A stretch of 64,000 nt of DNA, taken from Ensifer adhaerens. Its GTDB lineage: Bacteria > Pseudomonadota > Alphaproteobacteria > Rhizobiales > Rhizobiaceae. The notes under the pieces were generated by a model. That model did no database searches, was not told where the DNA came from, and was given only the letters and a program-made list of their open reading frames with translations. The DNA lies in the NCBI RefSeq assembly GCF_002940685.1, contig NZ_PNFP01000001.1, positions 186,001 through 250,000 of the forward strand, written 5' to 3'. Within the stretch, counting starts at the first letter, position 1, and each line of letters begins with the position of its first letter. A program made the translations under genes and the position numbers. Of the stretch, positions 44,035-52,554 are shown one piece after another.

Positions 44035-44737
44035 CCATCCGCTCGACCGGCCGGACTGGCACGCGCTCCAGTCACGCCAGGCACAATTCTCCCTCGGCGG
44101 CAGTCTTGCGAAGCGCTACGTTGCCGATGTTTCGATCTTTGCGGCTGCGCGCGACGACAGACCGGAATCGCATGCGGCGTTTCGTGAGCTCATTCCCGCG
44201 GACGGGACCGTCATCCACCTGCGGGCGGGCGAAGGCCCGTTGCCGGCCGGAACCCACACCGAAAAGACGGCACCTGCCGTTCAGATGGTCGCCACCGAAA
44301 TGCGTGCCGGCGGAGGGACCGCGCCGATCGAGCCGCTCGGCGAGGCGGATGCGGCGGAGATGCTGGCGCTCGCCACGCTGACCAGGCCGGGGCCGTTCTT
44401 CGAAAACACCCACAGGCTCGGCTCCTTCTGGGGCATCCGGCAGCATGGGCGCCTTGTTGCCATGGCCGGTGAACGGATGAAGCTCGACGGCTTTACCGAG
44501 CTGAGCGGCGTCTGCACCCATCCCGATTTTCGCGGTCGCGGTTATGCCGCGGCTCTTTCCCGCGTGGTCTCCGACGCAATCCTCAGGCGCGGCGAAACGC
44601 CGTTTCTCCATGCCTATGCGGCAAACACGGTGGCGATCGATCTCTACCGATCCTTGGGCTTTGCAGTTCGCGCGCCCTTCGTGGTTACCGTCCTCTCGCG
44701 CGCAAGGAACGATTGGGACGCAGAGGGGCAACGCTGA
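44027..44737 (+). CDS. GNAT-family N-acetyltransferase, GTG start
   Basis: About 236 residues. The C-terminal half has the FR47-like GNAT motif A (ELSGVCTHPDFRGRGYAAALSRVV) and motif B (FLHAYAANTVAIDLYRSLGF). The N-terminal 100 residues form a second, degenerate domain (IPADGTVIHLRAGEGPLP). GTG 44027 with AGAAGGCG upstream lies in the end of the MarR gene. Substrate unknown; co-translation with a MarR suggests detoxification. Confidence 0.88.
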   Translation: MADHPLDRPDWHALQSRQAQFSLGGSLAKRYVADVSIFAAARDDRPESHAAFRELIPADGTVIHLRAGEGPLPAGTHTEKTAPAVQMVATEMRAGGGTAPIEPLGEADAAEMLALATLTRPGPFFENTHRLGSFWGIRQHGRLVAMAGERMKLDGFTELSGVCTHPDFRGRGYAAALSRVVSDAILRRGETPFLHAYAANTVAIDLYRSLGFAVRAPFVVTVLSRARNDWDAEGQR

Positions 44738-44742
44738 ACCGC

Positions 44743-45309
44743 TCAGCCAAGCGGCCAGCGGCCGACGATCCTTGCGGTGCCCGCTCCCTTCTGGGCATGG
44801 ATCAGCACGAGTTCGCGCGCGGTCCAGGCGATCGCGTTAGCGATGTCGATTGCCGGTGCCGGCCGGTCGGCCCGGTAGAGCGTCATGTGCGGGATCGCCT
44901 CGATCGCGCCGTCGCTCGTTTGTCCGATCTGCTGCACCAAGGCGCCAAATCCCGGCGATGCCTCGCGCGACAGCAGCGCCCTTGGCCAATTCGTGCCGTT
45001 GCCGCTGCTTCTCAGTTGATCGAACCGGATCTCGAAGGGGGATAACGCTACCCGCGCGCCGCGCCTCATCGCATCCGCCATGGCAAGGTCCGGCACGCCG
45101 CGGCCTTCCCAGCGCTTGTCGACGGAAACATGCAGCCGGTCCGGCCTGTAGACGAAGCCGCAGGCGTCCTGATCCGCGAAGTCTCGTTTGGCAACCGCAA
45201 TTGCCCGCCTTGCGGCTTGTTTATCGGGCAGCAGTGCGAAGTAGAGGATGTCGATTGCCGGCGCCTTTCCGGAAGCACCGAGATCGAGGGCGAATTGGCT
45301 CGACGACAT
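44743..45309 (-). CDS. 2H phosphoesterase (2'-5' RNA ligase-like, ThpR/LigT group)
   Basis: A 188-residue protein with the paired HxT/S motifs of the 2H superfamily: H60-V-S62 in DRLHVSV and H141-M-T143 in AIPHMTLY, set symmetrically in the duplicated fold. Bacterial relatives hydrolyse 2',3'-cyclic phosphodiesters of RNA. AGGAGG precedes the ATG. It is convergent with the GNAT gene (5-base gap). Confidence 0.86.
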   Translation of the reverse strand: MSSSQFALDLGASGKAPAIDILYFALLPDKQAARRAIAVAKRDFADQDACGFVYRPDRLHVSVDKRWEGRGVPDLAMADAMRRGARVALSPFEIRFDQLRSSGNGTNWPRALLSREASPGFGALVQQIGQTSDGAIEAIPHMTLYRADRPAPAIDIANAIAWTARELVLIHAQKGAGTARIVGRWPLG

Positions 45310-45438
45310 GCATTCCTCCTCGGCCCGGGCCGCGTCACCATGTTTGGCCTCAACCGGAAATGGGGATACCAGGCGATGATGCCAAGGACGCCTGGCGGGC
45401 GAGGGGAGAGTTTGTGCTTTGGCGGAAGCCCCGCGACG

Positions 45439-45852
45439 CTAGTCCGGCGGCATCCGCTCGAATTTCTGCAGGGCCGGATCGAGGCGGTCCCAGCCGTGGC
45501 CACGCACCGTGTAGGTCACCGCCTGGGGTCTGTAACGGCCGGGATCGTCGAGGCTCGCTGCGCGAACGCTGAAGAATTCCGGCATGGCCGAGAAGGTCAT
45601 ATAGACCGGCGAGCCGCAGGTCGGGCAGAAGCCGCGCGTCTTCACGTGGCCGCTGTCGGCGACCATGTCCCAATGGGTGGCCTGGCCTTCGAGCTTCACG
45701 CCGTCGCGGCGGAAGGTCATGTGCGATCCATGCCCGGTCCCGCTCTCGTGCTGGCAGTCCCGGCATTGGCAGTCGTTGGAAAAGACCGGTTCTCCCGAGA
45801 TCTCGTAGCGGATCGCACCGCAGGCGCATCCGCCGATATAGGACTTGCTCAT
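45439..45852 (-). CDS. GFA-family (glutathione-dependent formaldehyde-activating-like) zinc protein
   Basis: A 137-residue protein with the zinc-binding cysteines of the GFA fold: C9 and C11 (GGCACGAIRYE), C28, C30 and C33 (NDCQCRDCQ), C76 and C79 (GFCPTCGSPVY). Most members are not proven formaldehyde enzymes. AGGAGG precedes ATG 45852; the long open frame upstream to 46473 is antisense-type noise through the SRPBCC gene. It lies downstream of the ArsR-SRPBCC pair but is separated by a hairpin and a poly-G tract. Confidence 0.9.
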   Translation of the reverse strand: MSKSYIGGCACGAIRYEISGEPVFSNDCQCRDCQHESGTGHGSHMTFRRDGVKLEGQATHWDMVADSGHVKTRGFCPTCGSPVYMTFSAMPEFFSVRAASLDDPGRYRPQAVTYTVRGHGWDRLDPALQKFERMPPD

Positions 45853-45931
45853 GCATTCCTCCTGTAGCGGGCATGGCAAAGCCTTGCGCGGCCGCAAGCG
45901 CGGCGCCGACCCGTCACTTTGCCTGTCTCTT

Positions 45932-45962
45932 GGGGGGGGGCGGATCGCCGTGGCGATCCGCC
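45932..45962. terminator. G9 tract and 11-bp hairpin after the SRPBCC gene
   Basis: Nine G (45932-45940) run into GGCGGATCGCC-GT-GGCGATCCGCC, a perfect 11-bp stem directly after the SRPBCC stop. On the gene's strand the stem is followed by poly-C rather than T. Confidence 0.6.
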
Positions 45963-45968
45963 TGGGTT

Positions 45969-46436
45969 TCAATGCTGCTCGTCGGTGACGGTGCCGAGCC
46001 GCGACAGGACCTTCGGCCAGCCATTGCTCATGTTCGCATAGGCGCTGTCGTTCTTTGGCGTGACAAAGCCGGAATGCACAAGTCGGAGGCGGGTGCCGTT
46101 GTCGACCTTCGTCAGCGTCCAGGTGACGATGGTGTCGAGACGGGAGCCGTAGCCGGTATTGCCCTCGTCGCCACCTTTCCAGGAATAGACGAAGCGCTCG
46201 TGCGGGCGCACCTCCAGCACCTGGCAATGGATCGTGCCATCCCAGGCGCCGGCCGGCGTCGTCTGGAAGCTGAAGCGGGTGCCTTCGACCGCCTGGAAGC
46301 CAGCCGGCGGCATGATCCACCGGCCCATCAGTTCGCCGTTGGTCAGCGTTTTCCAGATCGTTTCGGGCGTATGCGGAAACACTTCGTCGACGACGATGTC
46401 CTGGGTCTCGAGTTTCAGGGCGGCTGCGTCGGTCAT
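45969..46436 (-). CDS. SRPBCC/AHSA1-family protein
   Basis: A 155-residue START-like domain (IVVDEVFPHTPETIWKTLTNGELMGRWIMPPAGFQAVEGTRFSFQT, VLEVRPHERFVYSWKGG, TIVTWTLTKVDNGTRLRLVHSGF). This family is usually paired with a small ArsR regulator, as here: the start overlaps the ArsR stop by 4 bases. It probably binds a hydrophobic ligand; function unproven. Confidence 0.92.
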   Translation of the reverse strand: MTDAAALKLETQDIVVDEVFPHTPETIWKTLTNGELMGRWIMPPAGFQAVEGTRFSFQTTPAGAWDGTIHCQVLEVRPHERFVYSWKGGDEGNTGYGSRLDTIVTWTLTKVDNGTRLRLVHSGFVTPKNDSAYANMSNGWPKVLSRLGTVTDEQH

Positions 46437-46765
46437 GGATCGATCTCCTTGAGAAGGGTGCGCAGATTGGCAAAGCGGTCGCGCCAGAAGATGCCGTAAT
46501 GGCTCATCCAGTCGACGAGCGGCGCCAGGCCCTCAGGCTCGGCGCGGTAATAGACGTTGCGGCCCTCCGGTCGCTCGGCGACCAGGCCCGCCTGTTTCAG
46601 CGATTTGAGGTGCTGCGAAATCGCGCCCTGGGTCACGCCGCTGCCGCGGGTTAACTCGACGACGGTAATTTCGTCGGCATTGGCGATGCGCTCGAACACG
46701 GCGCGCCGTGTCGGGTCGGCAAGGGCGCGCATGACGGCGGTGACGGGGGCGGTTTCGATCATCAT
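46433..46765 (-). CDS. ArsR-family transcriptional regulator
   Basis: A 110-residue winged helix (VMRALADPTRRAVFERIANADEITVVELTRGSGVTQGAISQHLKSLKQAGLVAERPEGRNVYYRAEPEGLAPLVDWM). It lacks the classical metal-binding CxC of ArsR/SmtB and belongs to the SRPBCC-paired subgroup. ATG 46765 or 46762. An imperfect palindrome ATTGA-TTAG-TCAAT (46789-46802) lies 24 bases upstream and may be its operator. Confidence 0.92.
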   Translation of the reverse strand: MMIETAPVTAVMRALADPTRRAVFERIANADEITVVELTRGSGVTQGAISQHLKSLKQAGLVAERPEGRNVYYRAEPEGLAPLVDWMSHYGIFWRDRFANLRTLLKEIDP

Positions 46766-46788
46766 GGCTAAGTCATTAGCGCATGCTG

Positions 46789-46802
46789 ATTGATTAGTCA
46801 AT
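46789..46802. promoter_or_regulatory. Candidate ArsR operator
   Basis: ATTGA-TTAG-TCAAT inverted repeat in the AT-rich stretch just upstream of the arsR-like gene. Confidence 0.45.
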
Positions 46803-46871
46803 ACTATTGATTCGAGCGTGGCGCTCGAAGCGTGCCTCTTCTCGCCGGAACGATCGCCACCGAAGGGCGCC

Positions 46872-47606
46872 TCAGTGCGGGCTTGCCGTCGGGCGTACGA
46901 CGATCTCGCTGACGTCGACATCGTCGGGCTGGCCGATGGCATAGGCGATAGAGGCTGCGACGGCGTCCGGGCTGATGCAGATGGCCCGCCATTCTTTCAT
47001 CGCCTCTCGCGCAGTCGTATCGCTGATCGTATCGGCGAGTTCGGAGGTCGTCGTTCCGGGCGAGATGACGGTGACGCGGATGCGGTCGGTCTCCTGCCTG
47101 AGGCCGTCCGAGATCGCCCGCACCGCGAACTTGGTCGCGCAATAGACGGCGGCCGTCGGCGACACCGAATGACCGCCGATCGAAGAGACGTTGATGATCT
47201 GCCCGGACCCTTGCGCACTCATGATCGGCAGGGCGGCTGCGATGCCGTTGAGAACGCCCTTGATGTTCACGTCGACCATGCGGTCCCACTCGTCGACCTT
47301 GAGGGCTGCCAGCGGCGACAGCGGCATGACGCCGGCGTTGTTGACGATGACATCGAGGCGGCCGAATTCGGTGTGCGCAAAACGGGCGAAGGCGGAAACG
47401 CTCTCCCGGTTCGTCACGTCCAGCGTGCGAAAGCGGACCTCTCCGCCAGCGGCGGCGATTTCGCCGGCGATGCGCTCCAGCCGATCGGACCGGCGTGCGC
47501 CGATCACGACCTTGGCTCCGGCTGCTGCCAGCCGCTTGCCGGTGGCTTCGCCGATGCCACTGCTTGCGCCGGTGATGGCAACGACTTTTCCCTGAACATT
47601 TTCCAT
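46872..47606 (-). CDS. SDR-family oxidoreductase
   Basis: A 244-residue classical short-chain dehydrogenase with cofactor motif [12 protein letters not shown] in VIVNNAGVM, catalytic Ser in INVSSIGG and Y-x-x-x-K in YCATK. Substrate unknown. It is upstream of the ArsR gene on the same strand with a 106-base gap and is probably transcribed separately. About 260 bases upstream hold only the terminator of the next gene. Confidence 0.94.
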   Translation of the reverse strand: MENVQGKVVAITGASSGIGEATGKRLAAAGAKVVIGARRSDRLERIAGEIAAAGGEVRFRTLDVTNRESVSAFARFAHTEFGRLDVIVNNAGVMPLSPLAALKVDEWDRMVDVNIKGVLNGIAAALPIMSAQGSGQIINVSSIGGHSVSPTAAVYCATKFAVRAISDGLRQETDRIRVTVISPGTTTSELADTISDTTAREAMKEWRAICISPDAVAASIAYAIGQPDDVDVSEIVVRPTASPH

Positions 47607-47816
47607 GGCTATCGCTCTTTCGAAAGGTTCGTTTTCTGATCGCGTTTGGCTCGGGCGCTGGCTTGGCGCCGGTGAGACAGAAGATAGAAAAGGCGATCCG
47701 TTCGATCGAGCTGCCGATCGGGGATGACGTGGTGAGAAACTCTAACCAATGATGGCGACAGTGGAGCCGGGTTCCAGGCGGATCGGTCTTTAGGTTGGCC
47801 CTGGAGACAAGCGAAA

Positions 47817-47843
47817 GGGGGCGAAGCTTCGCGCTTCGCCCCC
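47817..47843 (-). terminator. Terminator of the exported hydrolase gene
   Basis: GGGGGCGAAGC and GCTTCGCCCCC form a perfect 11-bp stem with a TTCGC loop, followed on the minus strand by TTTCGC. It lies 26 bases past the hydrolase stop. Confidence 0.8.
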
Positions 47844-47869
47844 TCTGTGTCGCTGTCAGCTGATCTCGC

Positions 47870-48628
47870 TTATTCGCTCGCCTGCGCGGCCTGCTCGATG
47901 ATCGCTGCGACCGCCTCGGGCTTGGAGACGTAGATGGCGTGGCTGCCTGATGTTTCGACCACGGTGGAGCCTGCGCGTTTTGCCATCTGGCGCTGGGCGG
48001 CCGGCGGGATCATGTGGTCGTCGGTCGCGACCAGATAGAAGCTCGACTTCTCCTTCCAGGCCGGAGCGGTGACAGTGCCGGTTGTCGCTTCAATGCCCCA
48101 CGGAACCTGGGAGTCGGCCATGAAGGCGGCAATCTCGGGATCGACATCGGCCGCGAAGGCGGCGGCGAACTTTTCCTTGTCGAGCGAGAGGAAGCCGTCG
48201 ACCGGCGGCAGGATCGGCGGAACGGGCGCGCCGGCCGGCGGGTTGGCGATGAGCGAGGAAACGGACTCGCCCTTATCCGGCGCGAAGGCGGCGATATAGA
48301 CGACGGATTTCACCTTCGCGTCGGTGCCAGCTTCCGAAACGACCACGCCGCCATAGGAGTGGCCGACGAGCACGACCGGGCCGTCCTGGGCGGCGATCGC
48401 GCGCTTGGTAGCCGCGACATCGCCGGCAAGCGTCAAGGTCGGGTTCTGCACGATGGTGACGTTGTAGCCGTCCTTCTTCAGGATGTTGTAGACGCCCTGC
48501 CAGCCCGAACCGTCGGCAAAGGCGCCGTGAACGAGCACGACATTCTTGCTGGCAGAGGCGGCCTGGGCCGGGGTCAGCGCGCTTGCGGAGAGGGCGAAAG
48601 CGGCGGCGGCGATGAGGGACTTGAGCAT
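47870..48628 (-). CDS. Exported alpha/beta hydrolase
   Basis: A 252-residue alpha/beta hydrolase with a signal peptide ending near PAQAA (residue 23). NVVLVHGAFADGSGWQ holds the oxyanion loop, LVGHSYGGVVV the nucleophile Ser, YLVATDDHMIPP the acid and SGSHAIYVSKPE the His. This is the EstC/hydroxynitrile-lyase-like group often induced by stress. AAGGAG precedes ATG 48628. It is divergent from an OhrR-like MarR with composite operators between them, so it is very likely controlled by that regulator. Confidence 0.92.
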   Translation of the reverse strand: MLKSLIAAAAFALSASALTPAQAASASKNVVLVHGAFADGSGWQGVYNILKKDGYNVTIVQNPTLTLAGDVAATKRAIAAQDGPVVLVGHSYGGVVVSEAGTDAKVKSVVYIAAFAPDKGESVSSLIANPPAGAPVPPILPPVDGFLSLDKEKFAAAFAADVDPEIAAFMADSQVPWGIEATTGTVTAPAWKEKSSFYLVATDDHMIPPAAQRQMAKRAGSTVVETSGSHAIYVSKPEAVAAIIEQAAQASE

Positions 48629-48651
48629 TTCGGGTCTCCTTCGATGTGTTG

Positions 48652-48681
48652 TTTTCGCGAAAATAATTATCGCGATAATCA
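48652..48681. promoter_or_regulatory. Composite MarR/OhrR-like operator A (hydrolase side)
   Basis: Two palindromes in tandem, TTTTCGCGAAAA (48652-48663) and ATTATCGCGATAAT (48666-48679), with centres 15 bases apart. They lie 24 bases upstream of the hydrolase start. Confidence 0.8.
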
Positions 48682-48716
48682 TCGTATACGCCGACTCGTT
48701 TTTCTTGTAAAGATAC

Positions 48717-48742
48717 TTATTATCGCGATATTGATTTTCGCG
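48717..48742. promoter_or_regulatory. Composite operator B (regulator side), inverted copy of A
   Basis: Read on the minus strand this segment begins CGCGAAAATCAATATCGCG and matches operator A at about 21 of 24 positions. It has the same 15-base spacing of the two CGCG cores, so each divergent promoter has one copy. Confidence 0.8.
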
Positions 48743-48775
48743 GCATGAAACGCAGCGCGCCGCAAGGAGGCCGAA

Positions 48776-49222
48776 ATGCCCGACGAACCGACAACGCTGC
48801 CGCTCGACAGCCAGCTCTGTTTTTCGATCTACTCCGCGTCGATCGCCATCCACCGCGTCTATAAGCCGATGCTCGACGCGCTCGGCGTGACCTATACGCA
48901 GTACCTCGTCCTAAGCACGCTCTGGGAAAGGGATGGACTGACGATCTCCGCGATCGCCGACAGGCTGGGCCTGGAGTCGAGCACCATCACGCCGGCCGTC
49001 AAACGGCTGGAGGCAGCCGGTTTCCTCGGCCGGCACCGCAGCGTCACCGACGAGCGGCAGGTGGAGGTCCACCTCACCGGGAAAGGACGCGACCTGCATG
49101 TCAATACCGGCTGTCTGACCGATGCGCTCCTGGAAAACTCCGGCTTCACCGTGCCGGAAATGGTCGACCTCAACGAACGGATCCGCAAGCTGCGTGACGG
49201 CATGCGCGACGCGGCCAAGTAG
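48776..49222 (+). CDS. MarR-family regulator, OhrR-like with conserved Cys15
   Basis: A 148-residue OhrR-type regulator. LDSQLCFSIYSASIAIHRVYKPMLDALGVTYTQYLVLSTLWERDGLTISAIADRLGLESSTITPAVKRLEAAGFLGRHRS holds the peroxide-sensing C15, the following Tyr/helix and the winged helix. OhrR proteins release DNA when this Cys is oxidised by organic hydroperoxide or hypochlorite. Here the divergent gene is an exported alpha/beta hydrolase instead of the usual ohr peroxidase. AGGAGG precedes the start. Confidence 0.93.
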   Translation: MPDEPTTLPLDSQLCFSIYSASIAIHRVYKPMLDALGVTYTQYLVLSTLWERDGLTISAIADRLGLESSTITPAVKRLEAAGFLGRHRSVTDERQVEVHLTGKGRDLHVNTGCLTDALLENSGFTVPEMVDLNERIRKLRDGMRDAAK

Positions 49223-49282
49223 CGGCAGCGCGCATGCGTGCATCCTGAGGCGCGGAAGCCCTGGAGGTCACCTGCGGCGCGC

Positions 49283-50032
49283 CTATAGCCGCCGGCCGAT
49301 CGGGATGATCTCGGGCGCGGACATTTCGAACGGCCTGCCGTCCCAGCCGCCAAGCCAGGTTTCGACGACCAGCCCCGCTTCGTCGATCATCGCGACGAGA
49401 TCCTCATGGGAAGGGAAGGCGATTTTCGACCGGGCCTCGTAGACGCGTCCGTCCGATGCAGCCCGGTAGAAGGTTCCATATTCCACGACGCCGGTCTCGG
49501 GATCATGGCGGACGTCGTTCCAGGCGAGAACCCGGCCGAGGGCCGGATGAACGATATCCCGCTCGGATTCCTCCGGCGTCCATTCCCGCCATTCCTCGAC
49601 AAGCGGGTTGCGACTGTCGAAGATGAAGCGCCCTTCGGGCGAAAGATGCGCGGCGATGGTCCGGAGCGTGGCGAGCTGATCTTGCCGGGTCAGGAAGACC
49701 TGAAAGGCATGACCGCTCAGCAGCACCATGTCGAAGGTCTCGCCAAGCCGGATGGTCCGCCCGTCGCCTTCGACCCAGCGCACCCGGTCGCCGCCCGGCC
49801 TTTGCCTTGCGACGTCGAGCATGGCCGCTGCCGGATCGACGCCGACGACCCGCTTGCCCGTCTCCGCAAGCGCAGCCGTGAGCATGCCGGTGCCGCATCC
49901 GAGATCGAGGATCGAGGCGCGGCCTTCGGCCATGGTCTTCAGATATTGCGAATCGGCGGTCCAGCCGTTCTCGATGTCGTAGAACGCCACGAGACCTGGA
50001 TCGTTATAGAGCTTGTCCGACGGCATCGACAT
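49283..50032 (-). CDS. Class I SAM-dependent methyltransferase
   Basis: A 249-residue enzyme with YNDPGLVAFYDIENGWTADSQYLKTM at the start, motif I SILDLGCGTGMLTAALA, and GVDPAAAMLDVARQR. The C-terminal part is a small beta-rich lid. Acceptor unknown. GGGGAG precedes ATG 50032. It is downstream of the MFS gene on the same strand (114-base gap). Confidence 0.9.
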   Translation of the reverse strand: MSMPSDKLYNDPGLVAFYDIENGWTADSQYLKTMAEGRASILDLGCGTGMLTAALAETGKRVVGVDPAAAMLDVARQRPGGDRVRWVEGDGRTIRLGETFDMVLLSGHAFQVFLTRQDQLATLRTIAAHLSPEGRFIFDSRNPLVEEWREWTPEESERDIVHPALGRVLAWNDVRHDPETGVVEYGTFYRAASDGRVYEARSKIAFPSHEDLVAMIDEAGLVVETWLGGWDGRPFEMSAPEIIPIGRRL

Positions 50033-50146
50033 GGTGGTTGCTCCCCGCTCAATTGTGGGCCGTTGAAATTTATCCAATTGCGTCAATAGCTTATAGCGCC
50101 TCAAAACAAAAGGGCAGTGAAGCCGGCGCCGTCGTGACACGCTCGC

Positions 50147-51331
50147 TCATCGCGGTCGCAAGCGTGAGATCCAGGCCGTGAGCAGAATGGCCACGGCCGC
50201 AATGCCCGTAGCGACGTAACCGATGCTTTCCAATCCCCACTGCGGAATCACCAGGCCACCGATGATTGCGCCGAAGCCTGTCCCCGCATTGGCGGCGGAC
50301 ACGTTCAAGGTTCCGGCCAGAGCTTGGGCGTGTGACGCGGACTTCATCACCCGCACCTGGCAGATGGGAAAGAGCGCGGTATAGGCGATGCCCCACACCG
50401 AAAGCGCCAATCCCAGCAAGACGAAGGAACCCGCCAGCGGTACGCTGGCCGCCATGCCGACGCCCAGCAGCAGCGAGAATGCGGCGGTGGCAGCGAGCGG
50501 GCCGCGATCGACAAAGCGTCCGCCCAACCAGTTGCCGATGAGGCCAACGGCACCGAAGCCCATGAGCCACCACCCCACATGCGCCGGGGCCACGCCGGCG
50601 ATCCGTTCCAGCGTGTCGGCCAGATAGGTGTAAGCGGTGAACATGGCGGTGAACACCACCACCGACAGCGCGACATTGCCGACGAAATACGGGTCTTTGA
50701 GGATGCGGGCCTGTTCCGCCAGGCGCAGCCGCCTGGGCAGTGCCACGGTCGGCATGAAAACGGCCAGAGCCAAAGCCATTGCCAGAGAAAGACCTGCCAG
50801 GACCCAGAAGGTGCCGCGCCAGCCGACGGCATCAGACGCGAGCGTACCCAGCGGAATGCCGAACAGCAGGGCGGCGGAAATGCCGAGATACACTTGCGAG
50901 ACAGCGCGACCGGCACGCGCTGGCCCTACGATTTGCCCGGCCGTTTCGCTCGCCGTGCCCCAGAACACCGGCAGCACCAGCGCCGGAACGAACCGGGCGA
51001 TCGCAAGAACCCAGACGTCAGACGCGATTGCGGCGAGCGCATTGGAGACGGCAAAGATCAGAAGAATGGCGATGAACAGGCGCTTGCGTTCGACATGCGA
51101 CAGCATCGCTGTCAGCGCAGGGCCGAACAGCATGACCGTGAAGGCGAACAGGGTGACGAGCTGACCGGCGGCCGAAATCGAAATCTTGAGATCACGTGCC
51201 AATGCCGGCAGCAGCCCGACGATCAGATATTCGGTGGTAACGATGACGAAGGCCGCGACCGCGAGGATGGCGATGGAGAGGCTGTCGCGGCTGGCCGGAG
51301 CCGCGTCGCCTGGTGCTGCGAGGGATGACAT
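50147..51331 (-). CDS. MFS transporter (DHA1 family)
   Basis: A 394-residue protein with 12 membrane helices (AFVIVTTEYLIVGLLPALARDL in helix 1, GRAVSQVYLGISAALLFGIPLGTLASDAVGWRGTFW around helices 4-6). This is the AraJ/YdhP-like drug:proton antiporter group. It is divergent from a LysR regulator, which probably controls it. Confidence 0.93.
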   Translation of the reverse strand: MSSLAAPGDAAPASRDSLSIAILAVAAFVIVTTEYLIVGLLPALARDLKISISAAGQLVTLFAFTVMLFGPALTAMLSHVERKRLFIAILLIFAVSNALAAIASDVWVLAIARFVPALVLPVFWGTASETAGQIVGPARAGRAVSQVYLGISAALLFGIPLGTLASDAVGWRGTFWVLAGLSLAMALALAVFMPTVALPRRLRLAEQARILKDPYFVGNVALSVVVFTAMFTAYTYLADTLERIAGVAPAHVGWWLMGFGAVGLIGNWLGGRFVDRGPLAATAAFSLLLGVGMAASVPLAGSFVLLGLALSVWGIAYTALFPICQVRVMKSASHAQALAGTLNVSAANAGTGFGAIIGGLVIPQWGLESIGYVATGIAAVAILLTAWISRLRPR

Positions 51332-51441
51332 CAGAAGATCCTGTGTGAATTCAATGCCATCACTCTATTCAAGAATTTCATTCTTATCTCGGATATGTTT
51401 TCCTTCAATTCATGAACTGAAGTCCGCAATGGGTGAGAAAC

Positions 51442-52347
51442 ATGATTTCGGCGGAGCGCCTGAAGGGCATCGAGACCTTTGTGGCAACGGCTGCCGCAGG
51501 CAGTTTCACGGCGGCGGCGGAACGTCTGCACTTGACCAGTTCCGCGGTGAGCAAGAGCGTGGCGCGCCTTGAGGATCGGCTTGGCACCCGGTTGTTCGAG
51601 CGCACGACCCGTCGCCTTGCTCTGACGGACGCCGGCGTGGCGTTCTACAGCACCTGCTTGCGTGTCCTCGCCGATCTGGAAGAAGCCGAGGCTGTACTCG
51701 CCGCGCAGCGCAGCGAGCCGGTGGGGCGCCTGAGGCTCGATGTGCCGACGACGTTTGGGCGTCTGCGCGTCTGGCCGCTATTGCTGCGGTTCGCGCAGCA
51801 GCACCTGCAACTGCGCCCGCACGTTACCTTCACCGACCGTTTCGTTGATCTGCTCGAGGAGGGCGTCGACGTGGCGGTACGCATCGGCGGTCCGGATCAC
51901 TGGCCCGCCTCCGTGGGGCATCGTTCCCTTGGCCGCGAACGCCTGATCTTCTGCGCCTCGCCCGATTACCTCACCAGGCGGGGCACGCCGCTGTCGTCGG
52001 TCGAGCTCGCCCGGCACGATGCCGTGCTCTATGGCAAGGCCGATGGCACCACCAGCCCATGGCTGATTGCGCATGCCCCCGATGCGGTCGAGCGGCGGAC
52101 GATGGAGGGCCGCATGACAGTTGGCAATGCCGAGGCGCTGGTCGCCGCGGCCAAGGCCGGATGCGGCATCGCGCAACTGGCGACGTGGCTGGTCGGCGAC
52201 GAGATAGAACGTGGCGAACTCGTGCAGATTCTGCCGGAACTGACGACGGAAGGGCTGCCGCTCAATCTGATCTGGCCCGTCGGACGGCAGTTGCTGCCCA
52301 AGGTGGACGCCATGCTGGAACTGCTGGCCGACTTGCAGATCACTTGA
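51442..52347 (+). CDS. LysR-family transcriptional regulator
   Basis: A 301-residue LTTR with an N-terminal helix-turn-helix (LKGIETFVATAAAGSFTAAAERLHLTSSAVSKSVARLEDRLGTRLFERTTRRLALTDAG) and an effector-binding domain (GRLRLDVPTTFGRLRVWPLLLRFAQQHLQLRPHVTFTDRFVDLLEEGVDVAVRIG), the CrgA/DsdC-like group. ATG 51442 is preferred to GTG 51433. It is divergent from the MFS exporter. An AAGAAT-TTC-ATTCTT inverted repeat (51371-51385) in the gap is a possible binding site. Confidence 0.93.
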   Translation: MISAERLKGIETFVATAAAGSFTAAAERLHLTSSAVSKSVARLEDRLGTRLFERTTRRLALTDAGVAFYSTCLRVLADLEEAEAVLAAQRSEPVGRLRLDVPTTFGRLRVWPLLLRFAQQHLQLRPHVTFTDRFVDLLEEGVDVAVRIGGPDHWPASVGHRSLGRERLIFCASPDYLTRRGTPLSSVELARHDAVLYGKADGTTSPWLIAHAPDAVERRTMEGRMTVGNAEALVAAAKAGCGIAQLATWLVGDEIERGELVQILPELTTEGLPLNLIWPVGRQLLPKVDAMLELLADLQIT

Positions 52348-52497
52348 AGCATGGCGCGCAAGAGTGTGCAGCGGCTTTGCGGCGAAAAACCAGAAACCTG
52401 AAGCGCACGTCGCGATCGTTCGCACGCGCTTTCCGGGCTTCAAGTTCTTGAGCTGTAACCGCGCGCTGGCCAGTCAGCACGGGGTCGAGAATGAGAA

Positions 52498-52519
52498 AAG
52501 CCCGCAGTTACGCGGGCTT
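52498..52519 (-). terminator. Rho-independent terminator of guaA
   Basis: AAGCCCGC-AGTTAC-GCGGGCTT forms an 8-bp stem. On the minus strand TTTTCTC follows. It lies 36 bases past the guaA stop. Confidence 0.85.
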
Positions 52520-52554
52520 GGCTCAGTTTTCGTGCCATGCGGCGGGACGCGGGA

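Noticed and set aside
45295-45866. Shared AGGAGGAATGCATG before the 2H phosphoesterase and GFA genes as a duplicated cassette
   Set aside because: Nine of the 14 bases are Shine-Dalgarno plus start codon; the flanks and the proteins are unrelated.
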